64,000 nt of DNA from Tessaracoccus coleopterorum (GTDB taxonomy: Bacteria > Actinomycetota > Actinomycetes > Propionibacteriales > Propionibacteriaceae), in NCBI RefSeq assembly GCF_011174705.1, contig NZ_JAANIJ010000001.1, positions 1,674,001-1,738,000 on the forward strand, read 5' to 3'. Positions 53,621 to 62,731 of the stretch are shown piece after piece; the first letter of the stretch is position 1, and the number at the start of each line of letters is the position of its first letter. The notes under the pieces are model-generated. The model did not search any database. It had not been told where the DNA came from and was given only the letters and a program-made list of their open reading frames with translations. Made by a program: the position numbers and the translations under genes.

Positions 53621-54559
53621 ATGCAGATGCTCCGCACCGTCACGATGAACACGGGCTACGACGACTACTACACGGTCAGCGGCCTCGACTGGGGCGGCCG
53701 CGGCACGCAGCACCGGTTCGAGTCCGTGTGCTCCGGAAAGGGCATCAGCTGCGCCCGTACCGCCACCGCGCTCGGCATCCCGCTCATCGCGTACGGTTTG
53801 ATCGGCCGTGACGACCACGACACCTTCTCCGCCCGACTGACCGCCGAACACATCCCACACCACCTGTTCAAGGTGCCGGGCACGGCGCGGCACAACCTGA
53901 CGCTCGTCGACGCCACCGGCGAGCGGGTCGCGGCGCACTTCATGGCCGCCGGGTACGACTTCGACAGCGCAGGAGTCGTCGATCCGATGGTCGATGCGGT
54001 GCTGGCCGACACCGCCGCCGACGACATCGTCACCCTGAACGGATCGACGTGCACCGGGTTGCCCACCAGCACGTGGGCCGACCTGGCGTCAGGCCTCATC
54101 GCACAGGGCGTCCGGGTGGTCGTCGACGCCCAGGGAGCCGCGCTGATCGAAGCGCTGAAGGTGCCGGGCGTGCTGGCGTTCAAGCCCAACGACGACGAGA
54201 TCATGGCGATCCCCGAGGTGGCCGCGTCGGAAGATCCGGTCGGCACCGCACTCGGCATGTTCCGGGCCGCAGGGGCGACACTCCCGCTGGTGTCGCTGGG
54301 CGGCGAGGGCGTCGCCTTCCTCGACGAGGCGGGGAGGAGGGTGCACGGTAGCTGCCACGTGGAGGCCCCGTCCAGTCGGTGATGGCGGGCGACGCCTTCG
54401 TCGCCGGCCTCGTCCGCGGCGCGCTCGCCTCCGACGACAGGCTCGACTGGGTGCGTCACGGGCTCGCGGCGGCGGCCGCCCACGTGGCGGGCCTCACCGG
54501 CGACGCGCTGCTGCGCCGCGCCGACGCGAACCTCGCCGAGGTCAGGTTCGCGGGCTGAC
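53621..54559 (+). CDS. PfkB family carbohydrate kinase
   Basis: Ribokinase-fold sugar kinase resembling 1-phosphofructokinase or tagatose-6-phosphate kinase. The substrate motif reads SGKGISCARTATALGIP, with the N of the usual GKGxN replaced by Ser. IVTLNGSTCTGLPTSTW, VVVDAQGAALIEAL, VLAFKPNDDEIM and VSLGGEGVAFL follow, then the ATP-site MAGDAFVAGLVRGAL with the catalytic Asp. One missing base near 54367. About 312 residues. The N-terminal NPAxD motif is absent (MNTGYDDYYTVSGL), so the sugar is hard to predict. Confidence 0.82.
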
Positions 54560-55637
54560 CCGGGAGTCCGCCAGCCCGGCTCCCGAGGCACGCAGCGACA
54601 ACCCCCGCGCCTCCCGGTCGGTGAGCACCCCGATGACGGACGCGACCGCGATGCCGGTGGCCAGCCACCCCAGGACCTCTGCCGTGGCGCCGATGCCAGG
54701 CAGGAGCGACCCGAGCGTCAGCAGCGCCCAGCCGCCGAAGCCGAACAGGAAGCGGGCACCATCCGCAGCCCGGGCGGGCGTCCCACCGCGGCTCGAGCCA
54801 CACGGCGCGCTGGCCGGGCGACCCGCGCCCCTCCGCACCGCGAGCATCGCGACCAGAACCACGACCCCGGCGATGAAGTCGTCCCACGCCCCCTGCTGTG
54901 GGTCGGGCGGCCCAGCACGTAGGTCACGACCACACGGTAGGCGGTGAGCAGGACGGCCGGGAGGGTGGTGAAGAGGGCGGCATCGATGAGCATGCCGACC
55001 AGCCTGCGGGTGCGGGTGACGGGCCGCGCGCGGCTCCTGCTGCGAACCGACACCCGCGGGTCGGGGAGGAAGAACAGGAGCACCCCCGCCGCCAGGGCGC
55101 CGATCAGGGCACCCGTCGTGTTGAGGATGACGTCGTCGACATCGCCGATCCGGTAGCGGCAGGGCAGCAGCCCGAGCGCGCCGGTGGTCTGGGTCAGCTC
55201 GATCGCGGCCGAGAGCGCGAGGCCACTGAGGGTGGAAAAGACGATGCCCCGGCCGAAGTAGCGGCGCAGGAGCGCCCCCACGGCACGAACAGCAGCACGT
55301 TGAACGCCACCTGGAGGAAGACGAAGCTCGTCAGCAGCGACCGCCATCCGTTGGCCCGCTGGTACTCCAGCAGGTCACCGACGAACGCGAACGGCGTGAG
55401 GTTGCGACCCGGCACCGGGTTCGCGGCACACCACTGCTGCGTCGGGATCGGGAAGAGCGTGTAGGCAAGCAGCGCCACCCCGAAGACGGCCACCATCGCC
55501 GCCCCGACGAGCCGGACCAAGCGGATCTGCCCGTGGCGGCGCGACTCCCAGATGAGGATGGGCACGAAGAGTGCGACGAAGGCGAGGGCTCCGAACAGCA
55601 CACCGATGAAGGCGGGCCAGGTCCAGGCGTCGATCAC
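54542..55637 (-). CDS. VanZ-RDD membrane protein
   Basis: N-terminal VanZ-like domain: five helices, with YTLFPIPTQQWC, NLTPFAFVGDLLEYQ, FNVLLFVPWG and the signature IELTQTTGALGLLPCRYRIG followed by DVDDVILNTTGA. From about residue 220 an RDD domain follows: RTRRLVGMLIDAALFTTLPA, with Arg and Asp as in the family, and three more helices. Breaks near 55285 and 54895. GTG 55637. VanZ alone is linked to teicoplanin tolerance in enterococci; what the fusion does is unknown. Ends 18 bases inside the convergent PfkB gene. Confidence 0.8.
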
Positions 55638-55650
55638 AGCCCCGAGTATC

Positions 55651-56919
55651 TCACGCCGTGAACAGCGCCTCGCCTACGAACCCGCCCTCCGCGACGCCCG
55701 GTGGGACGGCCCAGATGCCCGAGCCGATGTGCTGGAGGTACTCCATCATGAGGTCGTTGCGGCTGAGCCTGGACTGCATCGGGATGTAGTGGGTGCGCGG
55801 ATCGGTGACGAACGCGATGAAGAACAGGCCCGCCGACAACCTGCCGAGGTGGTCATTGCCGTCGACGTAGTTGTAACCGCGCCGGAGCAGCTGGACGCCG
55901 TCGTTGTGGTCGGGGTGCGCGATCGACACGTGTGATGCGACGTCGACGACGGGGATGCCACCGCGTCCCGTGAGCGCGAAGTCGGGCTGGTCGAATTCGC
56001 CACCACCGGACAGCGGCGCGCCCTCCCGCTTCGTCCTGCCGACGATGTTCTCCTGTTCACGCATCGGGGCACGGTCCCACGTCTCGATCTGCATGCGGAT
56101 CTTGCGGGCCACCAGGTACGAGCCGCCCTCCAGCCAGGCGGCCGCGGGATCGGCCCCCGGCTGCACCCAGACGTGCCTCCCGATCAGGTCGGTCTGCTCC
56201 CCGCGGAGCCCCATGGTGCCGTCCTTGAAGCCGAACAGGTTCCGGGGGTCACCTGGTCGACGCTGGTCGACGAGGTGCGCCCGAAGCCGAGTTGCGACCA
56301 GCGCAGGACGGCGCGGCCGAACGCGATCCGGGTCAGGTTCCGGATCGCATGCACCGCGACCTGCGGGTCGTCTGCGCACGCCTGGATGCAGAGATCACCG
56401 TCGGAGAGGGAGGGGTCGAGGTTGTCGGCGACGAAGTGCGGGAGCGGCTCGAGGGCGGCCGGGCGCCGGGCCGCGATGCCGAACCGGTCGTTCCCCTTCG
56501 CATCCCGGAAGAGCCCGGGCCCGAAGCCGAAGGTGACGGTCAGCCCGGAGGGCGGCAGGTCGTATGCCTCGCCGGTGTCCTGCGGCGGCGCGTCGTAGCT
56601 GCCCGACATCGCGTCGAGCTCGCCTGCCGAACCGCCCTGGGTCATGCGCGCGGCCGCATCGGTCCAGTCCCGCAGAAGCGCGATCAGGCCATCCCGGTCG
56701 AGCCCGTCGGCCGCGTCGAATGAGGCGAAGTGCATCCGGTCCTGGGCGGGGTGACGATACCGCCCTGGTGTTCGCCGTGGTACGGGTAGGCACCCGCTGT
56801 CGTCGGAGCCGGATCCGCGGTACCGCTGGGTGTCGCCGCCATCGTGAGGGCGAGGGCACCTGCCGCCGCCCTCCGACACCGGCGGCACCGAACAGGTGCC
56901 GGCGGCTGAGGTCGCTCAT
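55651..56919 (-). CDS. efeB: Tat-exported DyP-type peroxidase EfeB
   Basis: Haem peroxidase/deferrochelatase of the EfeUOB system. The N-terminus MSDLSRRHLFGAAG is a twin-arginine signal, with its hydrophobic stretch AGALALTMAAT in the next frame, so the protein is exported folded. Hallmarks: LTVTFGFGPGLFRD, NLFGFKDGTMGL (the GxxDG motif with catalytic Asp), VASHVSIAHPDHND with the haem His, and LLRRGYNYVDG with the distal Arg. Breaks near 56840, 56765, 56255. ATG 56919 overlaps the efeO stop (ATGA). About 420 residues. Confidence 0.93.
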
Positions 56920-58067
56920 GAGAGGATCACGCCCGCCATCTGCGACAGCGGCTCCGAGAGGGTGTTGACCGCGTCGGCGAGCTCCTTGACCTGCCCGGCC
57001 GTCAGCTTGTCGTAGGTCACGAAACCGTCGCCGTCGCGCTGCGCGTCGAGAAGCACCTGGAGGTCGGCGAAGGCGTCCCCGATCCGGGTGTCGAGGGCCG
57101 CGTCCCGGCGCTGCAGTAGGGGACGGAGCCCCTCCCAGGCGACCTTGGCGCCGTCCACGTTGGCCTGGAAGTCCCACAGGTCGGTGCGCGACCAGTACTC
57201 CTCCTCGCCGGTGACCTTACCGGTGGCCACCTCGTCGAGGAGGCCCTTCGCGCCGTTGGCGATGTCCGAGGCGCTGAAGGTCATGTCGCGGGTGCGGTCA
57301 CGCAGGATGAGCGTGTCGGCAACCAGCTTGTCCGCGATCACGGTGCGCTCGGCATCCGTCATGGGGTGTAGCCCTCGGCACGCTCCGGCCAGAGGTCCTT
57401 CTCCAGCCGGTGCCAGCCCGTGAAGTCGTCGCCCGCCTCCAGGTCGGCCTCGCGGGCGTCCATCTGCGGGTCGAGGTCGCCGAAGCTCTCCGCGACGGTC
57501 TCCACCCGCTCCCAGTGGACGCGGGCCTCGGCATACAGCGCACGCGCCCCGTCGTCGTCGCGGCCCTTGACGAGCGTGGCGAACTCCCCGGTCCGCACCA
57601 CCAACTGGTCGATCTGGTCACGCACGTACGAGGCGTACTGGCGGTCGGCCTCGGCCACGAGATCCGCGTCCTCCCCCTTCGGCCCGACATCCTCACCGGA
57701 GTCGGTGACGGTGAAGCCTGCGCGGATGCCCTCGCCGACCATGCCGGGCTTGCAGGCCGTGAAGTAGCTGCCGGGAGGGGCGGCGAGCACCAGGTCGCGG
57801 GTGAGACCGGGGCCGATGTTCTCGATCTCGGCGACGATCCGCAGGCCGTCCTCCCGAGCAGGTAGAACTCGTTGATCTGCGACCCCTCGTTGGTCACCTT
57901 GAATGTGATGGTCCCGGACGGCGCCGTCGTGGCCGACACGGCGCAGCCGGTGTCGCTCGCCTGGACGGTGAGGACGCGCTCATCGCCGGTCGCTGTGGTG
58001 TTGTCGGTGCAGCCCACGCTGAGCAGCAGGCCCGCGGTGAGGACCGGGACGAGGAGGGTCGGATCAT
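56916..58067 (-). CDS. efeO: Periplasmic iron-binding lipoprotein EfeO
   Basis: Substrate-binding component of EfeUOB. Lipoprotein signal: VPVLTAGLLLSVGCTDN with lipobox LSVGC. An N-terminal cupredoxin-like domain follows (VSATTAPSGTITFKVTNEGS, LVLAAPPGSYFTACKPGM), then the M75 peptidase-like domain with the HxxE motif in TGWHRLEKDLWPER and an ending of VNTLSEPLSQMAGVILS. Breaks near 58052, 57858 and 57362. ATG 58067 is preceded by AAGGAGCC. About 383 residues. Confidence 0.93.
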
Positions 58068-58913
58068 GAGGCGGCTCCTTGGGGAACGGGGTGACGGCCG
58101 GCCGGTGGGCCGCACGGTTACGCAGGGCGAAGAGGGTCCCGACGATCACGACGTAGCTCACCCAGGCGATCGCCTCGAGCACGGTGGTGACCGGGGAGAA
58201 GTTGAAGATGCCCTTCAGAAGGGTGCCAGCGAGGCTGTCGAGGCTGACGATGTGGCTGACGTCGAAGGCGATGGTGTGCAGGCCGGGCAGGAAGCCCGCC
58301 TCCTGCAGGTCGTGGATGCCGTAGGCGAGCACACCCGCGGCCACGAGGATGAGGAAGGCACCGGTCCAGGTGAAGAACCTGGACAGATTGATCCGCAGCG
58401 CGCCGCGGTACATGAGGTAGCCCAGCCCGACCGCGACGAGGATGCCGAGGATGGCTCCGATCAGCGGCTGCGAGGTTGCCCCGGAGTCGCGGGCCGCGGC
58501 CTTGGTGGCAGCCCAGATGAACAGGGCGGTCTCCAGCCCCTCGCGGCCCACTGCGAGCAGGGCGACCACGACCAGCGACCAGGGCCGTGTGGCCTCGTCG
58601 AGGCTCCCCCTCAGGGAGGAGCTCAGCCCCGGGCCGCGGTGGCCATCCACAGGATCATCCAGGTGACGAAGCCGACCGCCACGATGGAGAGGGTGCCGCC
58701 GATCAGCTCCTGCGCCTCGAACGTCAGGCCCCTGGGCCCGTAGGTGAGTGCTGCGCCGAACGCGAGCGAGACCGCGACGGCGATGCCGACGCCCAGCCAG
58801 ATGTAGCGGAGGTCGCGGCGACGGCCGCACTTGACAAGGTAGGCCACGAGGATACTGACGATGAGAGCCGCCTCGAGGCCTTCACGCAGCCCGATCAGAA
58901 AATTAGCCAACAT
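58064..58913 (-). CDS. efeU: Iron permease EfeU (FTR1 family)
   Basis: Seven-helix ferrous/ferric iron permease. [20 protein letters not shown] holds the first REGLE motif and [20 protein letters not shown] the second, both with the iron-binding Glu residues. Helices [16 protein letters not shown] and [20 protein letters not shown] follow. Breaks near 58625 and 58083; restoring a C near 58083 gives the ending FPQGAAS with a TGA overlapping the efeO start. About 283 residues, the normal size. First gene of efeUOB, with an IdeR-like box upstream. Confidence 0.94.
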
Positions 58914-58930
58914 CTCTATGCCTTTAACTC

Positions 58931-58949
58931 ACGGGTGAGGGTCACCTAA
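58931..58949 (-). promoter_or_regulatory. IdeR/DtxR-like iron box before efeU
   Basis: On the minus strand TTAGGTGACCCTCACCCGT fits the 19-bp DtxR/IdeR consensus at about 12 positions, with a full TTAGGT left half. It lies 18 bases upstream of efeU, next to a TAGTTA -10-like hexamer, which suggests iron repression. Confidence 0.5.
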
Positions 58950-59036
58950 CTAAAAACCCGGGAGGGGGTCGAGTCAACTCCCCTTGCCAACCGTCCACCC
59001 CGGCCCCGTTCCGCGCGGGCGTCTACTATTGGGACG

Positions 59037-60909
59037 GTGAATCCCCGACGGCTGCTGCGCGCGCTGATGGCGGCGCTGCTCGTCGCCGTCGGACTGGTCG
59101 CCCCTCCCCGCTCCGCCTCGGCAGATCCGGGGTCCCCGCTCGAGGTCAGGATCGGGGCCGTCTCCACACCCGTGCTCAACTTCTCCGACCCCGCGCAGGT
59201 GGTCCAGATCTCGGGCACACTGACCAATACCTCGACGACCCGCCTCACCGACCTGGTCGTGCACTTCTGGCGGTTGCCTGTACCGATCACGTCGACGAAA
59301 CAGTTGGACGCGCTGCGCGCCGACACGCCCATCGGCGCCCGGGTCACCGACCTCACGAGCCTCTCCGAGATCGATGCCCTCGGCCCGGGCGAACGCGCAC
59401 CCTTCACCGTGCAGGCGAGCATCGCCCAACTCACCTCTGCCGACGATCCGCTCACCCGGGACGGAGCCGTCTACCTCATCGGAGCGCAGGTCCGCGGCTC
59501 GGTCACCACGTCATCGGGTCGGTCAACCGTCGGAGCCGACACCTTCCCCATCGCCGCGACCCGGCTGGCCGTCGAGTCATCGGCCGTTGTCAGCCTCACC
59601 GCGAGGCCCAGTTGGCTTCCTGACGGGGGCTTCCGCGACTCCTCCCTTGCCGATGACCTCGACGGCAGGCTCGACATCCTCCTCTCCAGCGGGGAGCGGC
59701 CCGGAATCCAGGTGGCCATCGACCCGGCGCTGTACGACGCGGCGCTGCGCATGTCGGGGCCGCACGTGGTCGCGGGTGAGGAGGTCACGGGCAACGGCAT
59801 CGCCCTGCGCTGGGTGCAGCGCGTGGACGCGCTGATCGCCGAAGGCCGGGTGTGGCGCCTGCCCTACGGAAACCCCGACCTGATGCGTGCCGACGCCTCC
59901 GGCCTGCTCCAGCAGACGCTCGCGAGCAGCCGCACGGCCGGGGCGGGCATCCTCCACGATCTCCGGGACGCCGTGATCCTCGACGGCGCCACCGGGCACG
60001 TCGTCGCCCAGCTGGGCGAGTTCGACACGGTCATCGTGCGCGACGCCACCGGCGCGGAGCCCGGACCGCCACGCATCCTCGGCGCAGTCGCCAGCGACAA
60101 GGCCACGTCGGCACCCGACGGCCACGAGCTCGCGACGCTGCTCAGTGAGGACTTCCTCTCGCCCCGCCCGCCCCTCTACATCATCGACACCGTCCGCTCG
60201 GCCGAGGTGGACAGAGACCTCGCCGCCTGGCGCACCCTCGTCGCTCCCACGGCGACCCCGGCTGAACCCCTCGCATGGGAGCAGCAGGAGACCGCCCCGT
60301 GGCCCGAGGTGGCCAAGGCACTGGCCGAGGCCGACGCCGACGCCGCCCTGCAGGGTGACCTGACGGGATCCCCGCCCCCGACCTGAGCGCGTTGGGAGCG
60401 ACGGCCTGGTCGTCGGCCTTCGGCGACCAGGCCGAGGCCCTCGCCTACGTGCGCTCCGGCTCCCCGGCCGACATCGAGCTGAAGAAGGTGACGCTGCGGG
60501 CCGCGGGATCGTTCGTGATGGGGTCGCGCACGAACACGTTCCCGATGTCGCTGACGAACGACCTGACGGTGCCCGTCACGCTCGGGGTCGGCTTCCGCTC
60601 TGATGCCCCGCAGCGCATCCGGGTGCCGGCGATCGACCCCGTCACCATCGCCCCCGGGAGTCCGTGACGCTGGACGTGACGCCCGAGGCCACCGCCAACG
60701 GCGTCGCCCTGGTGCGCGCGCAGGCCATCACGGCGGGCGGCGTCGCGGTCGGCAAGCCCATCACCATCGAAATCACGGCCACCAACTTCGGGCGCGTCGG
60801 CTGGATCATCATCCTCGTCTCGGGTGCAGTTGTGCTCGGAGGAACCGCCTGGCGCATCAGGGCGGTACGTCGGGAACAGGCGAAGGCCTCAGCGGAGGAA
60901 CAAGAGTGA
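59037..60909 (+). CDS. DUF6049 family membrane-anchored protein
   Basis: Actinobacterial protein of about 625 residues that usually sits before murJ. A signal peptide (RRLLRALMAALLVAVGLVA) precedes a large extracytoplasmic region with beta-strand domains (LNFSDPAQVVQISGTLTNTS) and a central part with PLYIIDTVRSAEVDRDLAAW. One C-terminal helix (WIIILVSGAVVLGGTAW) and a basic tail follow. Breaks near 60370 and 60658. GTG 59037. The function is not known; the neighbour suggests peptidoglycan precursor export. The stop overlaps the murJ start (GTGA). Confidence 0.85.
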
Positions 60910-62693
60910 GCCAGGTCAGCACCACGAAGAAGCTCGTCTCGGCGAGCGCGCTGATGGCGTCCGGGACGCTCATCTCGCGCATCCTCGGCATGGCCAGGGT
61001 CGCCCTGGTCGCCTACATCCTGGGGTCAGCACCCGCCAGGCCGACATGTTCGAGCTGGCCAACACCGTCCCCAACTCGATCTACATCCTGTTCGCAGGCG
61101 GCGCCCTCAACACCGTCCTGGTGCCGCAGATCGTCCGCGCCATCAAGCGCGACCCCGACGGGGCGAGGCCTACACCAACCGGATGATGACGGCGTTCATG
61201 CTGATCGTCGCCGGGGTGACGGTGCTGGTGACGATCGCGGCCCCGGTGGTGGCCTCCATCTACTCCTCCTCCGCGTGGCGCGTCCCCGAGCTGGCGGAGC
61301 AGTACTCGTCGCTCGTCATGCTCACCTACCTCACCCTGCCGCAGATCTTCTTCTACGGCGCGTTCTTCCTGATCGGTCAGGTGCTCAACGCCCGCGACAA
61401 GTTCGGGCCGATGATGTGGGCACCCATCGCCAACAACGTGGTCTCGATCATCCTGCTCGTCACCTACCTGATGATCTGGGGCACCGGGCAGGACACCTCG
61501 CAGGCCTTCACCACCGCGCAGATGCTGCTGCTCGGCCTCGGCTCCACTCTCGGCATCGCCGTCCAGACGGCGGTGCTGATCCCGTTCATGCGTCAGGCCG
61601 GCTTCCGCTTCCGGGCCCGCTTCGACATCATCGGCACCGGGCTGGGGAAAACCTTCAAGCTGGCCGTGTGGACGCTCGGCTTCGTGGCCGTCAACCAGGT
61701 GGCCCTGATCGTGGTGCAGAGGCTTGCCACCTCGGCGACCGCCACCGGCGCCGGCGCGGGCCTGCTGACGTACAACAACGCCCACCTGCTGTGGATACTG
61801 CCCCACTCGCTGATCACCGTCTCCCTTGCCACCGCCATGCTGCCCAATGCGTCCCGGTTGGCGGCCGCGGGCGACCTCACCGCGGTCACGGAGGAGTTCA
61901 CCAAGACCGTGCGCCTCGCGCTGCTGGTGATCGTGCCCGCCACCGTGGTGTTCATCGCGCTCGCCGGGCCCATCTCGGGCATCCTCTTCGGGCACGGCGC
62001 CCATCCCGAGGACGCCCGGCTGATCGCGTGGACCCTGATGGCGTTCGCGGTCGGCCTGATCCCCTTCACCATCCAGTTCGTGTGCCTGCGCACCTACTAC
62101 GCGCTCGAGGACACCCGCACCCCGTTCCTGCTGCAGATCCTGATCGCGGGCGTCAACATCGTGGCCGCGATCGTCCTGGTGCGCCTGACCACGTCGACGG
62201 CCTGGGTGGCCCCGGCACTCGCTCTCGCCTACTCGCTCGCCTACCTCGTCGGCGTCCTCGCCTCCTGGCAGGTGCTGCGCCGCCGCCTGCCCGGCATGGA
62301 CGGCACCAACCTGCTCCTGCACGTCGTGCGGCTGCTGCTCGGGTCGCTCCTGGGCGGTGTGGCCGCCTACTACCTGGCGGGCTGGCTGACCTCCGTGATC
62401 CCGAGCCGGCTGCTCGCCAACCTGGCTGCCTGCCTCGCCGGTGGGCTGCTGGTCCTCGGTGGCTACCTGCTGCTGGGCCGCCTCCTCAAGGTGCGGGAAC
62501 TGGCCAATCTCCGCGACCTCGTCCAGAGCCGCCTCGGGAGGGGAAATCGGCCCCCGCCTCCGTGACCGCCCCTGACCTGACCGACGATCAGGCCACCGTC
62601 ATGCTGCCCGCCATCGACGACACGCCGACCGGCGTCTCCGACGAGTTCGACGACATCGGGCCGGTGACCATCGTGCGGAACCGCCCCCGCTGA
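60906..62693 (+). CDS. murJ: Lipid II flippase MurJ
   Basis: MOP-superfamily protein with 14 helices that flips lipid II to the outer face. Seen: SASALMASGTLISRILGMAR (the conserved first helix), ADMFELANTVPNSIYILFAG, GALNTVLVPQIVRA, FYGAFFLIGQVLNARDKFGP and MMWAPIANN, plus NNAHLLWILPHSLITVSLAT. Breaks near 61027, 61168 and 62540. The tail after the last break (TDDQATVMLPAIDDTPTG) is acidic and cytoplasmic. GTG 60906 overlaps the DUF6049 stop. About 595 residues. Confidence 0.93.
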   Translation: MSQVSTTKKLVSASALMASGTLISRILGMARVALVAYILGSAPARPTCSSWPTPSPTRSTSCSQAAPSTPSWCRRSSAPSSATPTGRGLHQPDDDGVHADRRRGDGAGDDRGPGGGLHLLLLRVARPRAGGAVLVARHAHLPHPAADLLLRRVLPDRSGAQRPRQVRADDVGTHRQQRGLDHPARHLPDDLGHRAGHLAGLHHRADAAARPRLHSRHRRPDGGADPVHASGRLPLPGPLRHHRHRAGENLQAGRVDARLRGRQPGGPDRGAEACHLGDRHRRRRGPADVQQRPPAVDTAPLADHRLPCHRHAAQCVPVGGRGRPHRGHGGVHQDRAPRAAGDRARHRGVHRARRAHLGHPLRARRPSRGRPADRVDPDGVRGRPDPLHHPVRVPAHLLRARGHPHPVPAADPDRGRQHRGRDRPGAPDHVDGLGGPGTRSRLLARLPRRRPRLLAGAAPPPARHGRHQPAPARRAAAARVAPGRCGRLLPGGLADLRDPEPAARQPGCLPRRWAAGPRWLPAAGPPPQGAGTGQSPRPRPEPPREGKSAPASVTAPDLTDDQATVMLPAIDDTPTGVSDEFDDIGPVTIVRNRPR

Positions 62694-62731
62694 GCCACCA
62701 CACCTTCGAGGCCCCGGGCAACCAGGCCACG

